64,000 nt of DNA, from positions 5,570,001 to 5,634,000 of the forward strand of contig NZ_JAFBBP010000001.1 of assembly GCF_016907275.1 (NCBI RefSeq), in the 5' to 3' direction. Source of the DNA: Micromonospora luteifusca (lineage in GTDB: Bacteria > Actinomycetota > Actinomycetes > Mycobacteriales > Micromonosporaceae). Below, piece after piece: positions 56,421-64,000 of the stretch. Position 1 is the first letter of the stretch. Every line of letters begins with the position of its first letter. A model generated the notes under the pieces. That model had not been told where the DNA came from. It made no database searches and saw nothing but the letters and a program-made list of their open reading frames with translations. A program made the position numbers and the translations under genes.

Positions 56421-57682
56421 GCAGCTTTGGGAGCATCGAGCAGGCGGTCGCGGACATCGCGGCCGGTCGGCCGGTCGTCGTGGTCGATGACGCGGACCGG
56501 GAGAACGAGGGCGACCTGATCTTCGCGGCCGAGTTGGCCACGCCGGAGCTGATGGCGTTCATGGTGCGCCACACCTCCGGGTACGTCTGCGTGGCGGTGA
56601 CCGAGAGCGAAGCCGACCGGCTCGACCTGCCGCCGATGCATCACACCAACCAGGACCGGCGCGGCACCGCGTACACGGTGACCGTGGACGCCCGGGAGGG
56701 GATCAGCACCGGCATCTCGGCGGCCGACCGCGCGCACACCAGCCGGCTGCTCGCCGCCGCCACCACCGATCCGACCGATCTGGCCCGGCCCGGGCACGTG
56801 GTGCCGCTGCGCGCCCGCGAGGGCGGGGTGCTGCGCCGGCCGGGGCACACCGAGGCGTCGATCGACCTGACCCGGCTCGCCGGGTTGCGCCCGGCGGGCG
56901 TGCTCTGCGAGCTGATCAACGACGACGGCACCATGATGCGGGTTCCGGACCTGGAGAAGTTCAGCGCCGAGCACGGCCTCACGCTGATCACCATCGCCGA
57001 CCTGATCGCCTACCGGCGGCGTACCGAGAAGCAGGTCGAGCTGGTCGCGGACGCCCGGATGCCCACGCGGCACGGGGTGTTCCGGGCGCTCGGCTACCGC
57101 GCCGAGCACGATCCCGCCGAGCACATCGCAATGGTGCTGGGCGACATCGGCGACGGTCAGGACGTGCTGGTCCGGGTCCACTCGGAGTGCCTGACCGGGG
57201 ACGTGTTCGGCTCCCTGCGTTGCGATTGCGGACCGCAGTTGGACGCTGCGCTGGCCCGGGTCGCGCGGGAGGGCCGGGGCGTCGTGCTCTACGTACGCGG
57301 ACACGAGGGGCGCGGCATCGGGCTGCTGCACAAGCTGCAGGCGTACCAGTTGCAGGACCTGGGCCGCGACACCGTCGACGCCAACCTCGACCTTGGTTTG
57401 CCGGCCGACGCCCGGGACTACGGCACCGGCGCGCAGATCCTCTACGACCTGGGCGTGCGTTCGATGCGCCTGTTGACCAACAACCCGGCCAAGCGGGCCG
57501 GGCTGGAGGGGTACGGGTTGACCATCACCGGCCGGGAGGGGTTGCCGGCCGGCGCACACCCGGAGAACCTGCGCTACCTGCGCACCAAGCGGGACCGGAT
57601 GGGTCACCTGCTGGACGAGTTGGACGAGGTGTCCGAGGCGCCACTGGGGCGTCCGGTCGCCAACGACGAGATCGGAGCATGA
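56417..57682 (+). CDS. ribBA: Bifunctional DHBP synthase / GTP cyclohydrolase II
   Basis: This 421-residue protein makes both precursors of riboflavin. The N-terminal RibB domain (about residues 1-205) has [19 protein letters not shown] and the HTEASIDL region; the C-terminal RibA domain has the zinc site [15 protein letters not shown] and [20 protein letters not shown]. Both sets of catalytic residues look intact. It overlaps the mini-ORF upstream and ribH downstream by 4 nt each. Confidence 0.97.
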   Translation: MSSFGSIEQAVADIAAGRPVVVVDDADRENEGDLIFAAELATPELMAFMVRHTSGYVCVAVTESEADRLDLPPMHHTNQDRRGTAYTVTVDAREGISTGISAADRAHTSRLLAAATTDPTDLARPGHVVPLRAREGGVLRRPGHTEASIDLTRLAGLRPAGVLCELINDDGTMMRVPDLEKFSAEHGLTLITIADLIAYRRRTEKQVELVADARMPTRHGVFRALGYRAEHDPAEHIAMVLGDIGDGQDVLVRVHSECLTGDVFGSLRCDCGPQLDAALARVAREGRGVVLYVRGHEGRGIGLLHKLQAYQLQDLGRDTVDANLDLGLPADARDYGTGAQILYDLGVRSMRLLTNNPAKRAGLEGYGLTITGREGLPAGAHPENLRYLRTKRDRMGHLLDELDEVSEAPLGRPVANDEIGA

Positions 57683-58185
57683 CGATGGCGGGTTTCGGTG
57701 AGCCGGGAGTCGACGCGGTGGACGCCGCAGGGCTGACCGTTGGGGTCGTCGCCGCCCGGTGGCACGGCGACCTGACCGACCACATGCTGGAGCGTGCGGT
57801 GGCTGCCGCCGAGGCGTGCGGGGCTCGTGCCGTTGTCGCCCGGGTCGCCGGCTCGGTCGAGCTGCCGGTGGTCGCCCAGGCCCTCGCGCGCCGCTGCGAC
57901 GTGGTCGTCGCTCTCGGCGTGGTGGTCCGTGGCACCACCGCCCACTTCGACTACGTCTGTCGCTCGGTCACCGACGGGTTGACCCGGGTGGCGCTGGACG
58001 AGGGCAAGCCGGTGGCGCACGGGGTGCTCACCGTGGAGAACATCGAGCAGGCCCGGGACCGGGCCGGACTGCCCGGCTCGGCGGAGGACAAGGGTTGGGC
58101 GGCCACCGTGGCGGCGCTCGACGCGGCGCTGGCCGTTCGGACCGTGGCGGCGGGCAACGCGCAGCGGGTCGGCTTCGGCGGCTGA
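57679..58185 (+). CDS. ribH: 6,7-dimethyl-8-ribityllumazine synthase
   Basis: This 168-residue enzyme condenses the RibD product and DHBP to lumazine and usually forms icosahedral or pentameric shells. Motifs are [44 protein letters not shown] and [12 protein letters not shown] 57679 overlaps the ribBA stop as ATGA. It is the last gene of the rib operon and is followed by a hairpin. Confidence 0.96.
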   Translation: MTMAGFGEPGVDAVDAAGLTVGVVAARWHGDLTDHMLERAVAAAEACGARAVVARVAGSVELPVVAQALARRCDVVVALGVVVRGTTAHFDYVCRSVTDGLTRVALDEGKPVAHGVLTVENIEQARDRAGLPGSAEDKGWAATVAALDAALAVRTVAAGNAQRVGFGG

Positions 58186-58194
58186 CACGGCCTT

Positions 58195-58243
58195 TGAAGG
58201 CGGCCGGCTTCGAATGCGGCCGGCGGCGGGCGGGCCGCCTTCA
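58195..58243. terminator. Hairpin between convergent ribH and ABC transporter
   Basis: TGAAGGCGGCC (58195-58205) and GGCCGCCTTCA (58233-58243) form a perfect 11-bp stem with a GC-rich internal region. The right arm contains the stop codon of the minus-strand ABC ATPase gene. It probably ends the rib transcript, and possibly also the opposite one. Confidence 0.6.
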
Positions 58244-58984
58244 GAGGCGGCCGGCCTCGATGATGCGGTGCAGGAACTGTTGGGTGCGGGGCTGGGTGGG
58301 CTCGCCGAGCACCTGCTCCGGCGGGCCACTCTCGATGATCCGTCCCGCGTCGAGGAAGCAGACCTCGTCGGCGACCTCGCGGGCGAAGCCCATCTCGTGG
58401 GTGGCCAGCACCATGGTCATGCCGTCGGCCTTCAGGTCCCGGATCATCGCCAGCACCTCACCGACGAGTTCCGGGTCCAGTGCGGAGGTGACCTCGTCGA
58501 GCAGCATCAGTCGAGGTGAGTTCGCCAGCGCCCGGACGATCGCCACCCGCTGCTGTTGACCGCCGGAGAGTCGGTCCGGGTAGGCGTCCGCCTTGGCGCC
58601 GAGACCCACCCGGTCGAGCAGCTCCCGCGCCTGCGCCTCGGCCTCCGCCCGTGCCCGCCGGTGTACGCGGCGCGGCGCGAGGGTGATGTTCTCCAACACG
58701 CTCAGGTGCGGGAAGAGGTTGTACGCCTGGAACACCATGCCGATGCGCCGGCGGACCCGGTCCGGGTCCACGCGGGGATCGGAGATGTCCTCCCCGTCCA
58801 GCTCGATGGTGCCGTCGTCGAGTTCCTCCAGCAGGTTCACACACCGCAGCAGGGTCGACTTGCCGGACCCGGACGCACCGATCAGGGCCACCACCCGGTG
58901 CTCGGCGACGGTCAGATCGAGCCGGTCGAGCACGACGTGCCCGGCGAACTCCTTGCGCAGGCCCCGACAACGCAGCAGTGCCAT
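58241..58984 (-). CDS. Polar amino-acid ABC transporter ATP-binding protein
   Basis: This 247-residue ATPase has Walker A GASGSGKST, the signature LSGGQQQRVAIVRAL and Walker B LMLLDEVTSALDPELV, all typical of HisP/GlnQ-type subunits. It would energise uptake by the permease encoded 2 nt upstream. The substrate-binding lipoprotein is the first gene of the three. Probable substrates are polar amino acids; the exact one is not evident. Confidence 0.94.
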   Translation of the reverse strand: MALLRCRGLRKEFAGHVVLDRLDLTVAEHRVVALIGASGSGKSTLLRCVNLLEELDDGTIELDGEDISDPRVDPDRVRRRIGMVFQAYNLFPHLSVLENITLAPRRVHRRARAEAEAQARELLDRVGLGAKADAYPDRLSGGQQQRVAIVRALANSPRLMLLDEVTSALDPELVGEVLAMIRDLKADGMTMVLATHEMGFAREVADEVCFLDAGRIIESGPPEQVLGEPTQPRTQQFLHRIIEAGRL

Positions 58985-58986
58985 GG

Positions 58987-59832
58987 TCAGCCTCCCGACT
59001 GTCGGCGGGCCGCGCGCAGCGTCACCCAGTCGGTGACCGCGATCAGCGGGATCGCGAGCAGCACGAAGAGCACCCCCGCCACGATGTACGGCGTGTAGTT
59101 GAACGACTGGGCGGTGGCGATCTGGGCGGCCCGGACCGCGTCGATCGGCCCGGCGAGTGAGACCAGCCCGACGTCCTTCTGCAACGCCACCACATCGTTG
59201 AGCAGAGGCGGTGCCACCCGGCGGACGGCCTGTGGCAGGACCACGTGCCGCATCGTCTGCCGGTAGGTCAGGCCCAACGACCGGGCCGCGGCGAGCTGGC
59301 TGGGATGCACCGACTCGATGCCGGCCCGGAACACCTCGGCGAGGTAACCGCCGTAGGTCAGGACCAGCGCGAGCCCACCGAGCACCAGCACCGGTGGCAT
59401 GCCCTGCAGACGCAGCCCCGGCACGCCGAGGGTGAGCAGGTAGAGCACGATGATCAGCGGCAGGCCACGGAAGGTGTAGGTGTAGCCGGCGGCCAGTGCC
59501 CGGACCGGGAAGAAGATCGGGCCGCGCAGCGTCCGCAGTACGGAGATCACCAGCCCGAGCACCAGCGCGCCGGCCGCGCAGCAGACCAGCAGCCGTACGT
59601 TCAGCCAGAGCCCACTCAGCACCGCCGGCAGCGCGTCCCGGGCGATCGCCGGATCCAGGAACGACTGCCGGACCCGGTCCCAGCCGGGCGCACCGGTCAC
59701 CGCGATGACCAACAGCATGCCGAGAGCCGCCGTCGAGGAGGCCGCGACCAGCACGCTGTAGACGGTCTGCCGACGCCGGTACGCCGTACGCCGCACCTGC
59801 GCCTCGGAGGGGACGTGCTCCCGAAGCGTCAC
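58987..59832 (-). CDS. Polar amino-acid ABC transporter permease
   Basis: This 281-residue membrane protein has about five or six segments and the cytoplasmic EAA loop (FRAGIESVHPSQLAAARSLGLTYRQTMRHVVLPQA) of HisM/GlnP-type permeases. GTG 59832 overlaps the binding-protein stop as GTGA; an in-frame start at 59868 would run into that gene. A single permease gene suggests a homodimer. Confidence 0.93.
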   Translation of the reverse strand: MTLREHVPSEAQVRRTAYRRRQTVYSVLVAASSTAALGMLLVIAVTGAPGWDRVRQSFLDPAIARDALPAVLSGLWLNVRLLVCCAAGALVLGLVISVLRTLRGPIFFPVRALAAGYTYTFRGLPLIIVLYLLTLGVPGLRLQGMPPVLVLGGLALVLTYGGYLAEVFRAGIESVHPSQLAAARSLGLTYRQTMRHVVLPQAVRRVAPPLLNDVVALQKDVGLVSLAGPIDAVRAAQIATAQSFNYTPYIVAGVLFVLLAIPLIAVTDWVTLRAARRQSGG

Positions 59833-60692
59833 CGCAGCTCGGCCGCCCCTGCCACCTGGGCGAGCCACTTCTGCTCCAACTGCTTCAGCGTGCCCGCCTC
59901 AGTGAGCTGACCGACCGCGCCGGTCACACAGGACGTCAGCGGCGAGTTCTTGTCCAGCAGCAAACCGAACGCCTCGGGCGTGCCGACCTGCGGCACCTGC
60001 CCGACGATGGTCGCATCGGTGATCTCCGCGCCGGTGATGTAGAACGCCGTCGGCAGGTCCACCACCAGACCGTCGATCTGCCCGTTCTGCAGCGCCTTCT
60101 TGGCGTCGTCATTGCTGTTGTAGACCTGTGGCTTCGCGGCCGGCTTGAGCACTTCGGTGATCGCCTGATAGCTGGTCGTGCCGACCTGGGCGCCGAGCCG
60201 GGCGTCACGGAAATCGGCCAACGACTTCCTGCCGGCGATCTTCGAGGACTTCAAGGCGATGACGGTCTGCCGGACCAGGTAGTACGGCGCGGAGAAGTCG
60301 ACCGCCTGCTTGCGTTCCTCGGTGATGGAGAACTGGTTGATGTCGAAGTCGAAGTTCTTCGGCCCCGGGGCGATCGCGGTGTCGAACTTGACCCGGGTCC
60401 AGGTGACGTCGGCGCGGGCGTAGCCGAGCTTCTCGGCGACCGCGTACGCGACGGCGGACTCGAAGCCCTCGCCGTTGTCCGGCTTGTCCTTGGAAAACCA
60501 CGGCTCGTACGCGGGCTGGTCGGTGGCGATGGTGAGCTTGCCCGGCGTACGGGTGGGCAGGCTGTCCTTGGCGCAGGACGGCGAGTCGATGACGGTGGGC
60601 ATAGGTTTCTCGACCTGTGGCGCGCACCCGGCGGTGGCTACGACGACGGCACCGGCGAGGGTGAGCGCGAAGAGACGTGAGCTGCTGGCCAT
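59829..60692 (-). CDS. Polar amino-acid ABC transporter substrate-binding lipoprotein
   Basis: This 287-residue protein has a lipoprotein signal ending VATAGC (Cys at about residue 22) and the family 3 solute-binding fold: TIATDQPAYEPWFSKD, GFESAVAYAVAEKLGY, DFDINQFSITEERKQAVDFSAPYY. It captures an amino acid outside the membrane and passes it to the adjacent permease. ATG 60692 gives the best signal peptide; the frame is open further upstream without a better start. It is divergent from hisE across 133 bp. Confidence 0.92.
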   Translation of the reverse strand: MASSSRLFALTLAGAVVVATAGCAPQVEKPMPTVIDSPSCAKDSLPTRTPGKLTIATDQPAYEPWFSKDKPDNGEGFESAVAYAVAEKLGYARADVTWTRVKFDTAIAPGPKNFDFDINQFSITEERKQAVDFSAPYYLVRQTVIALKSSKIAGRKSLADFRDARLGAQVGTTSYQAITEVLKPAAKPQVYNSNDDAKKALQNGQIDGLVVDLPTAFYITGAEITDATIVGQVPQVGTPEAFGLLLDKNSPLTSCVTGAVGQLTEAGTLKQLEQKWLAQVAGAAELR

Positions 60693-60825
60693 GGCGGACA
60701 GCGTAGAGCTCCATGAGCATCGATCGAAGATCATCCCACCATGTTGGTAGGGAATTGTCCGCTGGCTGGGTTTCGGTGGACCCGGACGCGGGGCGTCGGT
60801 CGGCCGGCTGGAAGAATCGTTCCCC

Positions 60826-61089
60826 GTGAAGACGTTCGAGGAGTTGTTCGCCGAGCTGCAGGCCAAGGCCGCCGCCGGCACCCCGGGCTCGGGCACCGTC
60901 GCCGCCCTGGACAAGGGCGTGCACTTCATCGGCAAGAAGGTCGTCGAGGAGGCGGCCGAGTCGTGGATGGCCGCCGAGTACGAGGGGCCGGAGCGCACCG
61001 CCGAGGAAATCTCCCAGCTGCTCTACCAGGTTCAGGTGCTGATGCTCGCCAGCGGTCTCGACCTCAAGGACGTCTACCGACATCTGTGA
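60826..61089 (+). CDS. hisE: Phosphoribosyl-ATP pyrophosphatase
   Basis: This 87-residue enzyme catalyses the second histidine step. The all-alpha MazG-like fold is shown by [29 protein letters not shown] and [15 protein letters not shown], which carry the acidic metal-binding residues. It starts at GTG 60826. hisG follows after 50 bp, as in other actinobacteria, while the rest of the his genes lie elsewhere. Confidence 0.96.
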   Translation: MKTFEELFAELQAKAAAGTPGSGTVAALDKGVHFIGKKVVEEAAESWMAAEYEGPERTAEEISQLLYQVQVLMLASGLDLKDVYRHL

Positions 61090-61139
61090 GTGCCCCCAAC
61101 CCCGTTGATCGCCATCCGGATCGAAGGAGCACTCCCGTC

Positions 61140-61985
61140 ATGCTGCGTGTCGCCATTCCCAACAAGGGCACCCTGGCCGAGCCGGCCGCCCAGATGCTGC
61201 GCGAGGCGGGCTACCGCCAGCGCACCGACTCCAAGGACCTCGTCTGCCGCGACGAGGCCAACGACGTCGAATTCTTCTACCTGCGCCCCAAGGACATCGC
61301 CACCTACGTCGGATCCGGCGACCTCGACCTCGGGATCACCGGTCGGGACCTGCTGATCGACTCGGCCGCGCCGGCCGAAGAGGTCGTCGACCTCACCTTC
61401 GGTCAGGCCACGTTCCGCTTCGCCGCCCGCCCCGACGACATCACCTCCGTGCAGGACCTGGGCGGCCACCGCATCGCCACCGCGTACCCCGGTCTGGTCG
61501 AGCGGCACCTCGCCCAAGCGGGCGTCAAGGCCGATGTGATCCGCCTCGACGGTGCGGTGGAGAACGCCGTACGCCTCGGCGTCGCCGACGTGATCGCGGA
61601 CGTCGTGGAGACCGGCGCGACCCTGCGCCAGGCGGGCCTGGTGGTCTTCGGTGAGCCGTTGCTGCGCTCGTCGGCGGTGCTGGTCCGGCGCGTCGACGCT
61701 CCGGTTCAACCGCAGGCCGAGCAGTTGCTGCGCCGCCTGCACGGTGTGCTGGTGGCCCGCCGCTACGTGATGCTCGCCTACGACGTGCCGGCCGGTCTGC
61801 TGGACCGGGCCAGCGGGCTCACCCCGGGCATCGAGTCGCCCACCGTGTCGCCGCTGCACCGTGAGGGCTGGGTGGCGGTGCAGGCGATGGTGCTCCGCGA
61901 CGACGTCCACCGGATCATGGACGAGCTGTACGAGCTGGGCGCCCGCGCCATCCTGGTCACCAACATCCACGCCTGTCGGCTCTGA
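61140..61985 (+). CDS. hisG: ATP phosphoribosyltransferase (long form)
   Basis: This 281-residue enzyme catalyses the first and regulated histidine step. It has the N-terminal VAIPNKGTLAEPA, the PRPP-binding region VADVIADVVETGATLRQAGL and a C-terminal ACT-like regulatory domain (SPTVSPLHREGWVAVQAMV), so it is the long form that needs no HisZ and is inhibited by histidine. The ATG is at 61140. A repeat-rich spacer follows. Confidence 0.97.
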   Translation: MLRVAIPNKGTLAEPAAQMLREAGYRQRTDSKDLVCRDEANDVEFFYLRPKDIATYVGSGDLDLGITGRDLLIDSAAPAEEVVDLTFGQATFRFAARPDDITSVQDLGGHRIATAYPGLVERHLAQAGVKADVIRLDGAVENAVRLGVADVIADVVETGATLRQAGLVVFGEPLLRSSAVLVRRVDAPVQPQAEQLLRRLHGVLVARRYVMLAYDVPAGLLDRASGLTPGIESPTVSPLHREGWVAVQAMVLRDDVHRIMDELYELGARAILVTNIHACRL

Positions 61986-62037
61986 CCGCCAGTCAACCGA
62001 CACACCCCGGCCGTTCAGGGTGGTCGTTCCTTTCCTT

Positions 62038-62111
62038 GATCGACTCAGGGTCGCCGATGTGGGGGTATCCGTCCGCAAGGACACCGCCACATCGCCGACC
62101 TTGAGTTGATC
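62038..62111. repeat. Imperfect 25-bp inverted repeat after hisG
   Basis: Arms 62038-62062 and 62087-62111 pair over 25 positions with two G-U wobbles and one mismatch, around a 24-nt loop. It begins TTGATCGACTCAGGG on the left and ends TTGATC on the right. It is 53 bp past the hisG stop and may act as its terminator, but the TTGATC edge is shared with the carB-pyrD palindrome, suggesting a dispersed repeat. Confidence 0.65.
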
Positions 62112-62171
62112 TACCAACCAGCGCGGCCCTGCTGCGGGGGTGACGCGCCTTGACGATCGCGCCCGCACCGA

Positions 62172-62249
62172 CAAGATCGTGCTCGAACATTGATGTAGTG
62201 GCCTCACGCGCAGCCGACACCACTACATCCACGATCGAGCACGATCTTG
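62172..62249. repeat. Long two-block inverted repeat
   Basis: CAAGATCGTGCTCGA (62172-62186) pairs with 62235-62249 and GATGTAGTGG (62192-62201) pairs with 62220-62229, separated by a symmetric 5/5 internal bulge and an 18-nt loop. It lies 60 bp after the previous palindrome and shares its GATC-rich character. No gene is associated; both hairpins sit in the 469-bp gap between hisG and the PH-domain gene. Confidence 0.7.
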
Positions 62250-62261
62250 GCGGGCTGGGAC

Positions 62262-62336
62262 CCGGTCCGGCGCGGCCCGGCCTGGCGCGGTCCGGCGCGG
62301 TCCAGCCCGGTCCGGTCCGGCCCGGCCAGGCCCGGC
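62262..62336. repeat. Degenerate pentanucleotide tandem repeat (CCGGY)x15
   Basis: The 75-bp stretch reads as fifteen consecutive 5-bp units of the type CCGGT/CCGGC/GCGGT with a few substitutions (CTGGC, CCAGC, CAGGC). It starts 12 bp after the second hairpin. No start, stop or domain makes it look coding. It could vary in copy number by slippage. Confidence 0.75.
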
Positions 62337-62454
62337 CGGTGCCGCCGCCATGTGGGCCTTGGGTGCGCTGGCGGGCTGGGGCAGGTCGTGTCGTATGGGG
62401 GTGGCTCGGCGGGTGGTGCGTTCGTCGGGCGGGTGCGGGTGGCAGACTGGTGGG

Positions 62455-62928
62455 GTGAGTGAAACCGAGCTGATCCGCCTGAAGCCCCGCCGCATCCGGC
62501 TGGTCTGCTGGTCCGCGGCCATCGCGCTGGTAGTGGTGTTCGGCTTGGTTGCCACCTCGTTGAGTGGGCCGACCGGCGATGGTTACGGCAGCTTCCAGCG
62601 CGGTGATCAGGTCGCCATGATCGGCTTGGGCATCTTCGGTGCCCTGGGCTTCCTGTTGTTCACCCGCCCGCGGGTCGAGGCTGACGCGCGCGGTGTCCGG
62701 GTGCGCAACGTCATCAGCTCGTACGAGCTGCCGTGGGAGGTCGTGCGGGGTGTCCGTTTCGACCGGAGCGCCCCCTGGGCAAGCCTGGAGTTGCACGATG
62801 ACGACCTGCTGCCGATGATCGCCCTGCAGGCCGCCGACAAGGAGTTGGCCGTCGAGGGAGTCCGCGCGCTGCGCCGACTGCACGAGGCGCACCAGGCCCG
62901 CCTCGCCGAGCGCGCCAGCGGCCGCTGA
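62455..62928 (+). CDS. PH-domain membrane protein
   Basis: This 157-residue protein has two hydrophobic segments (about residues 14-36 and 53-70) followed by a cytoplasmic bacterial PH-like domain (PRVEADARGVRVRNVISSYELPWEVVRGVRF). Proteins of this type are common in actinobacteria and their role is not defined. GTG 62455 is chosen because it follows GGTGG and starts directly before the conserved region; the frame is open back to 62350 but that part has the codon use of the preceding repeat. Confidence 0.82.
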   Translation: MSETELIRLKPRRIRLVCWSAAIALVVVFGLVATSLSGPTGDGYGSFQRGDQVAMIGLGIFGALGFLLFTRPRVEADARGVRVRNVISSYELPWEVVRGVRFDRSAPWASLELHDDDLLPMIALQAADKELAVEGVRALRRLHEAHQARLAERASGR

Positions 62929-63474
62929 CTCAAGCATCTCCACCTTGCCCCGGCCGAGCGGTCCGGCGCGATCACCGCACATCTCAGCGGCCAGGATTCG
63001 GGCAACGTCGCCGAAACTGCCCGGCGGCCGGTGGTGGCCCTCGCAGCCGTGAGCTGGTCGCAGGCCGCGCATCCGCGAGCCGGTGGCGGCCTCCGCAGCG
63101 ACCGGCCGATGGCAGGCCCGCAGCACCGAGCCGCGGCGGGGGTGTGGACCCAGCGTGACGTGGGTGTTCTGGTGTGCCCGGTTTGGGGGCGGCCGGGGCG
63201 CGGGTGTAGTGTTGTCGAGTCGACCAGGCTGTCTCCGCGTGCGAGCAGACAGCCTTTGAAAGCGGAGCGCCTGCTCCCACCCGAGTCGCCTCTTCGGTGG
63301 CCGGGTCCGGTCACCGGTTTCGGGCATGTCCCGGCGCCGGATGCGCGATCCTGTGATCGTGCCGACCGGTCGAGCGGGCCCTGGCATACGCCGGGGCCTT
63401 CTGCTTTCCAGGTTGGTTCCCACCTGGGAGCCGCAGGGGTCGGCACCTGAGCAGAAACGACTCGAGGAGGCCCC
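62929..63474 (+). promoter_or_regulatory. infC promoter and structured leader
   Basis: No gene is supported in this 546-bp stretch. A candidate promoter is TTGGGG (63183-63188) and TAGTGT (63207-63212) with an 18-bp spacer and an extended-10 TG. The leader of about 250 nt contains a 9-bp stem GGCCCTGGC/GCCGGGGCC with loop ATAC (63377-63398), followed by TTCTGCTTTCC, which resembles an attenuator. GAGGAGG at 63464-63470 is the infC Shine-Dalgarno. Control of IF3 synthesis through this leader is an inference. Confidence 0.5.
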
Positions 63475-64000
63475 ATCAGCGTCGAACCACGCGTGAACGA
63501 GCAGATCCGGGCACGTGAGGTCCGACTGGTCGGCCCCGAGGGTGAGCAGGTGGGCATCGTCCCGCTGGAGCGCGCCCTTCAGCTGGCCGCGGACGTCGAT
63601 CTGGACCTGGTCGAGGTTGCGCCGATGGCGCGCCCGCCGGTGTGCAAGCTCATGGACTTCGGCAAGTTCAAGTATGAGAGCGCACTGAAGGCGCGCGAAG
63701 CGCGGCGTAACCAGCAGCAGACCGTCATCAAGGAAATGAAGCTTCGGCCGAAGATCGACCCGCACGACTACGAGACCAAGAAGGGTCACGTGGTGCGGTT
63801 CCTCAAGGCGGGCGACAAGGTCAAGGTGACGATCATGTTCCGCGGTCGCGAGCAGAGCCGCCCGGAGCTGGGTTACCGGCTCCTGCGTCGGCTCGAATCC
63901 GAGATCACGGACCTGGGCTACGTCGAGGCCGCTCCGAAGCAGGACGGCCGAAACATGATCATGGTTCTCGCTCCGCTTCGGGCCGTCAAGGCCTCCGCGG
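63475..64000 (+). CDS. infC: Translation initiation factor IF-3 (partial, runs off the window)
   Basis: The first 175 residues of IF3 are present; the gene continues past the window end. After the start they read [17 protein letters not shown], followed by the N-domain [35 protein letters not shown], the linker [11 protein letters not shown] and the C-domain [23 protein letters not shown]3 keeps ribosomal subunits apart and checks the initiator codon. The likely start is ATC at 63475, four bases after GAGGAGG, matching the known habit of infC to use rare AUU/AUC codons for autocontrol. GTG 63493 is the only standard alternative and has no ribosome binding site. Confidence 0.93.
   Translation, partial: MSVEPRVNEQIRAREVRLVGPEGEQVGIVPLERALQLAADVDLDLVEVAPMARPPVCKLMDFGKFKYESALKAREARRNQQQTVIKEMKLRPKIDPHDYETKKGHVVRFLKAGDKVKVTIMFRGREQSRPELGYRLLRRLESEITDLGYVEAAPKQDGRNMIMVLAPLRAVKASA

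Noticed and set aside
62150..62458. A 102-codon ORF through the pentanucleotide repeat
   Set aside because: Its product is Pro/Gly/Arg low-complexity created by the repeat, with no start support.

Overview
The window is high-GC actinobacterial chromosome. Very GC-rich third codon positions, frequent GTG starts, many 4-nt ATGA/GTGA gene overlaps, a bldD gene, an actinobacterial integration host factor (mihF), an ATPase-dead PriA and the order mihF-gmk-rpoZ-coaBC-metK-priA-def-fmt-rsmB point to the Micromonosporaceae, most likely Micromonospora. This is inferred from content; no 16S rRNA is present. I see no tRNA, rRNA, CRISPR array, transposase or phage gene.

Region 1 (1-20150, mostly minus strand) is a surface polysaccharide locus. 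It holds two glycosyltransferases, an ABC-2 type exporter (permease and ATPase), a large secreted protein with three DUF4082 repeats, a Wzz-like chain-length protein, an O-antigen polymerase/ligase-like protein, a DUF6492-type protein, a beta-propeller protein and an MFS transporter. A tightly overlapping five-gene sugar operon (oxidoreductase, epimerase, two PLP aminotransferases, a NeuD/PglD-like acyltransferase) is read away from a divergent WbpD-like acyltransferase. Together these suggest synthesis of one or two acylated amino sugars, their polymerisation and export.

Region 2 (20290-27050) is the shikimate block aroC-aroK-aroB-aroQ followed by efp and nusB. An alpha/beta hydrolase and a divergent WYL regulator sit between aroK and aroB. 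A bidirectional terminator separates nusB from convergent bldD. Region 3 (27290-38190) is the pyrimidine operon pyrR-pyrB-pyrC-carA-carB-pyrD-bioA-pyrF, headed by a PyrR-binding RNA hairpin next to the pyrR Shine-Dalgarno sequence; bioA is an unexpected member. Region 4 (38360-49710) holds mihF, a degenerate guanylate kinase, rpoZ, coaBC, metK, priA, a fused kinase/ParB-like protein, a cytochrome P450, and def-fmt-rsmB. Region 5 (49720-53540) has two tandem paralogous lipoproteins, rpe, and a response regulator with a degenerate GGDEF domain.

Region 6 (53600-58190) is an FMN-riboswitch operon ribD-ribE-pnuX-(mini-ORF)-ribBA-ribH. Region 7 (58240-60690) is a polar amino-acid ABC transporter on the minus strand. 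Region 8 (60820-64000) holds hisE-hisG, a repeat-rich spacer, a PH-domain membrane protein and the start of infC, which appears to begin with an ATC codon.

The observations I would check first are: mini-ORFs that exactly bridge operon gaps (56337-56420 and 30116-30178, perhaps 44213-44347); at least four TTA codons, including one in pyrF; a guanylate kinase with an altered P-loop and no visible lid; a CMP-kinase/ParB-like fusion; a GGDDF response regulator; probable non-standard starts for priA (CTG) and infC (ATC); palindromic repeats; and a pentanucleotide repeat at 62262-62336.
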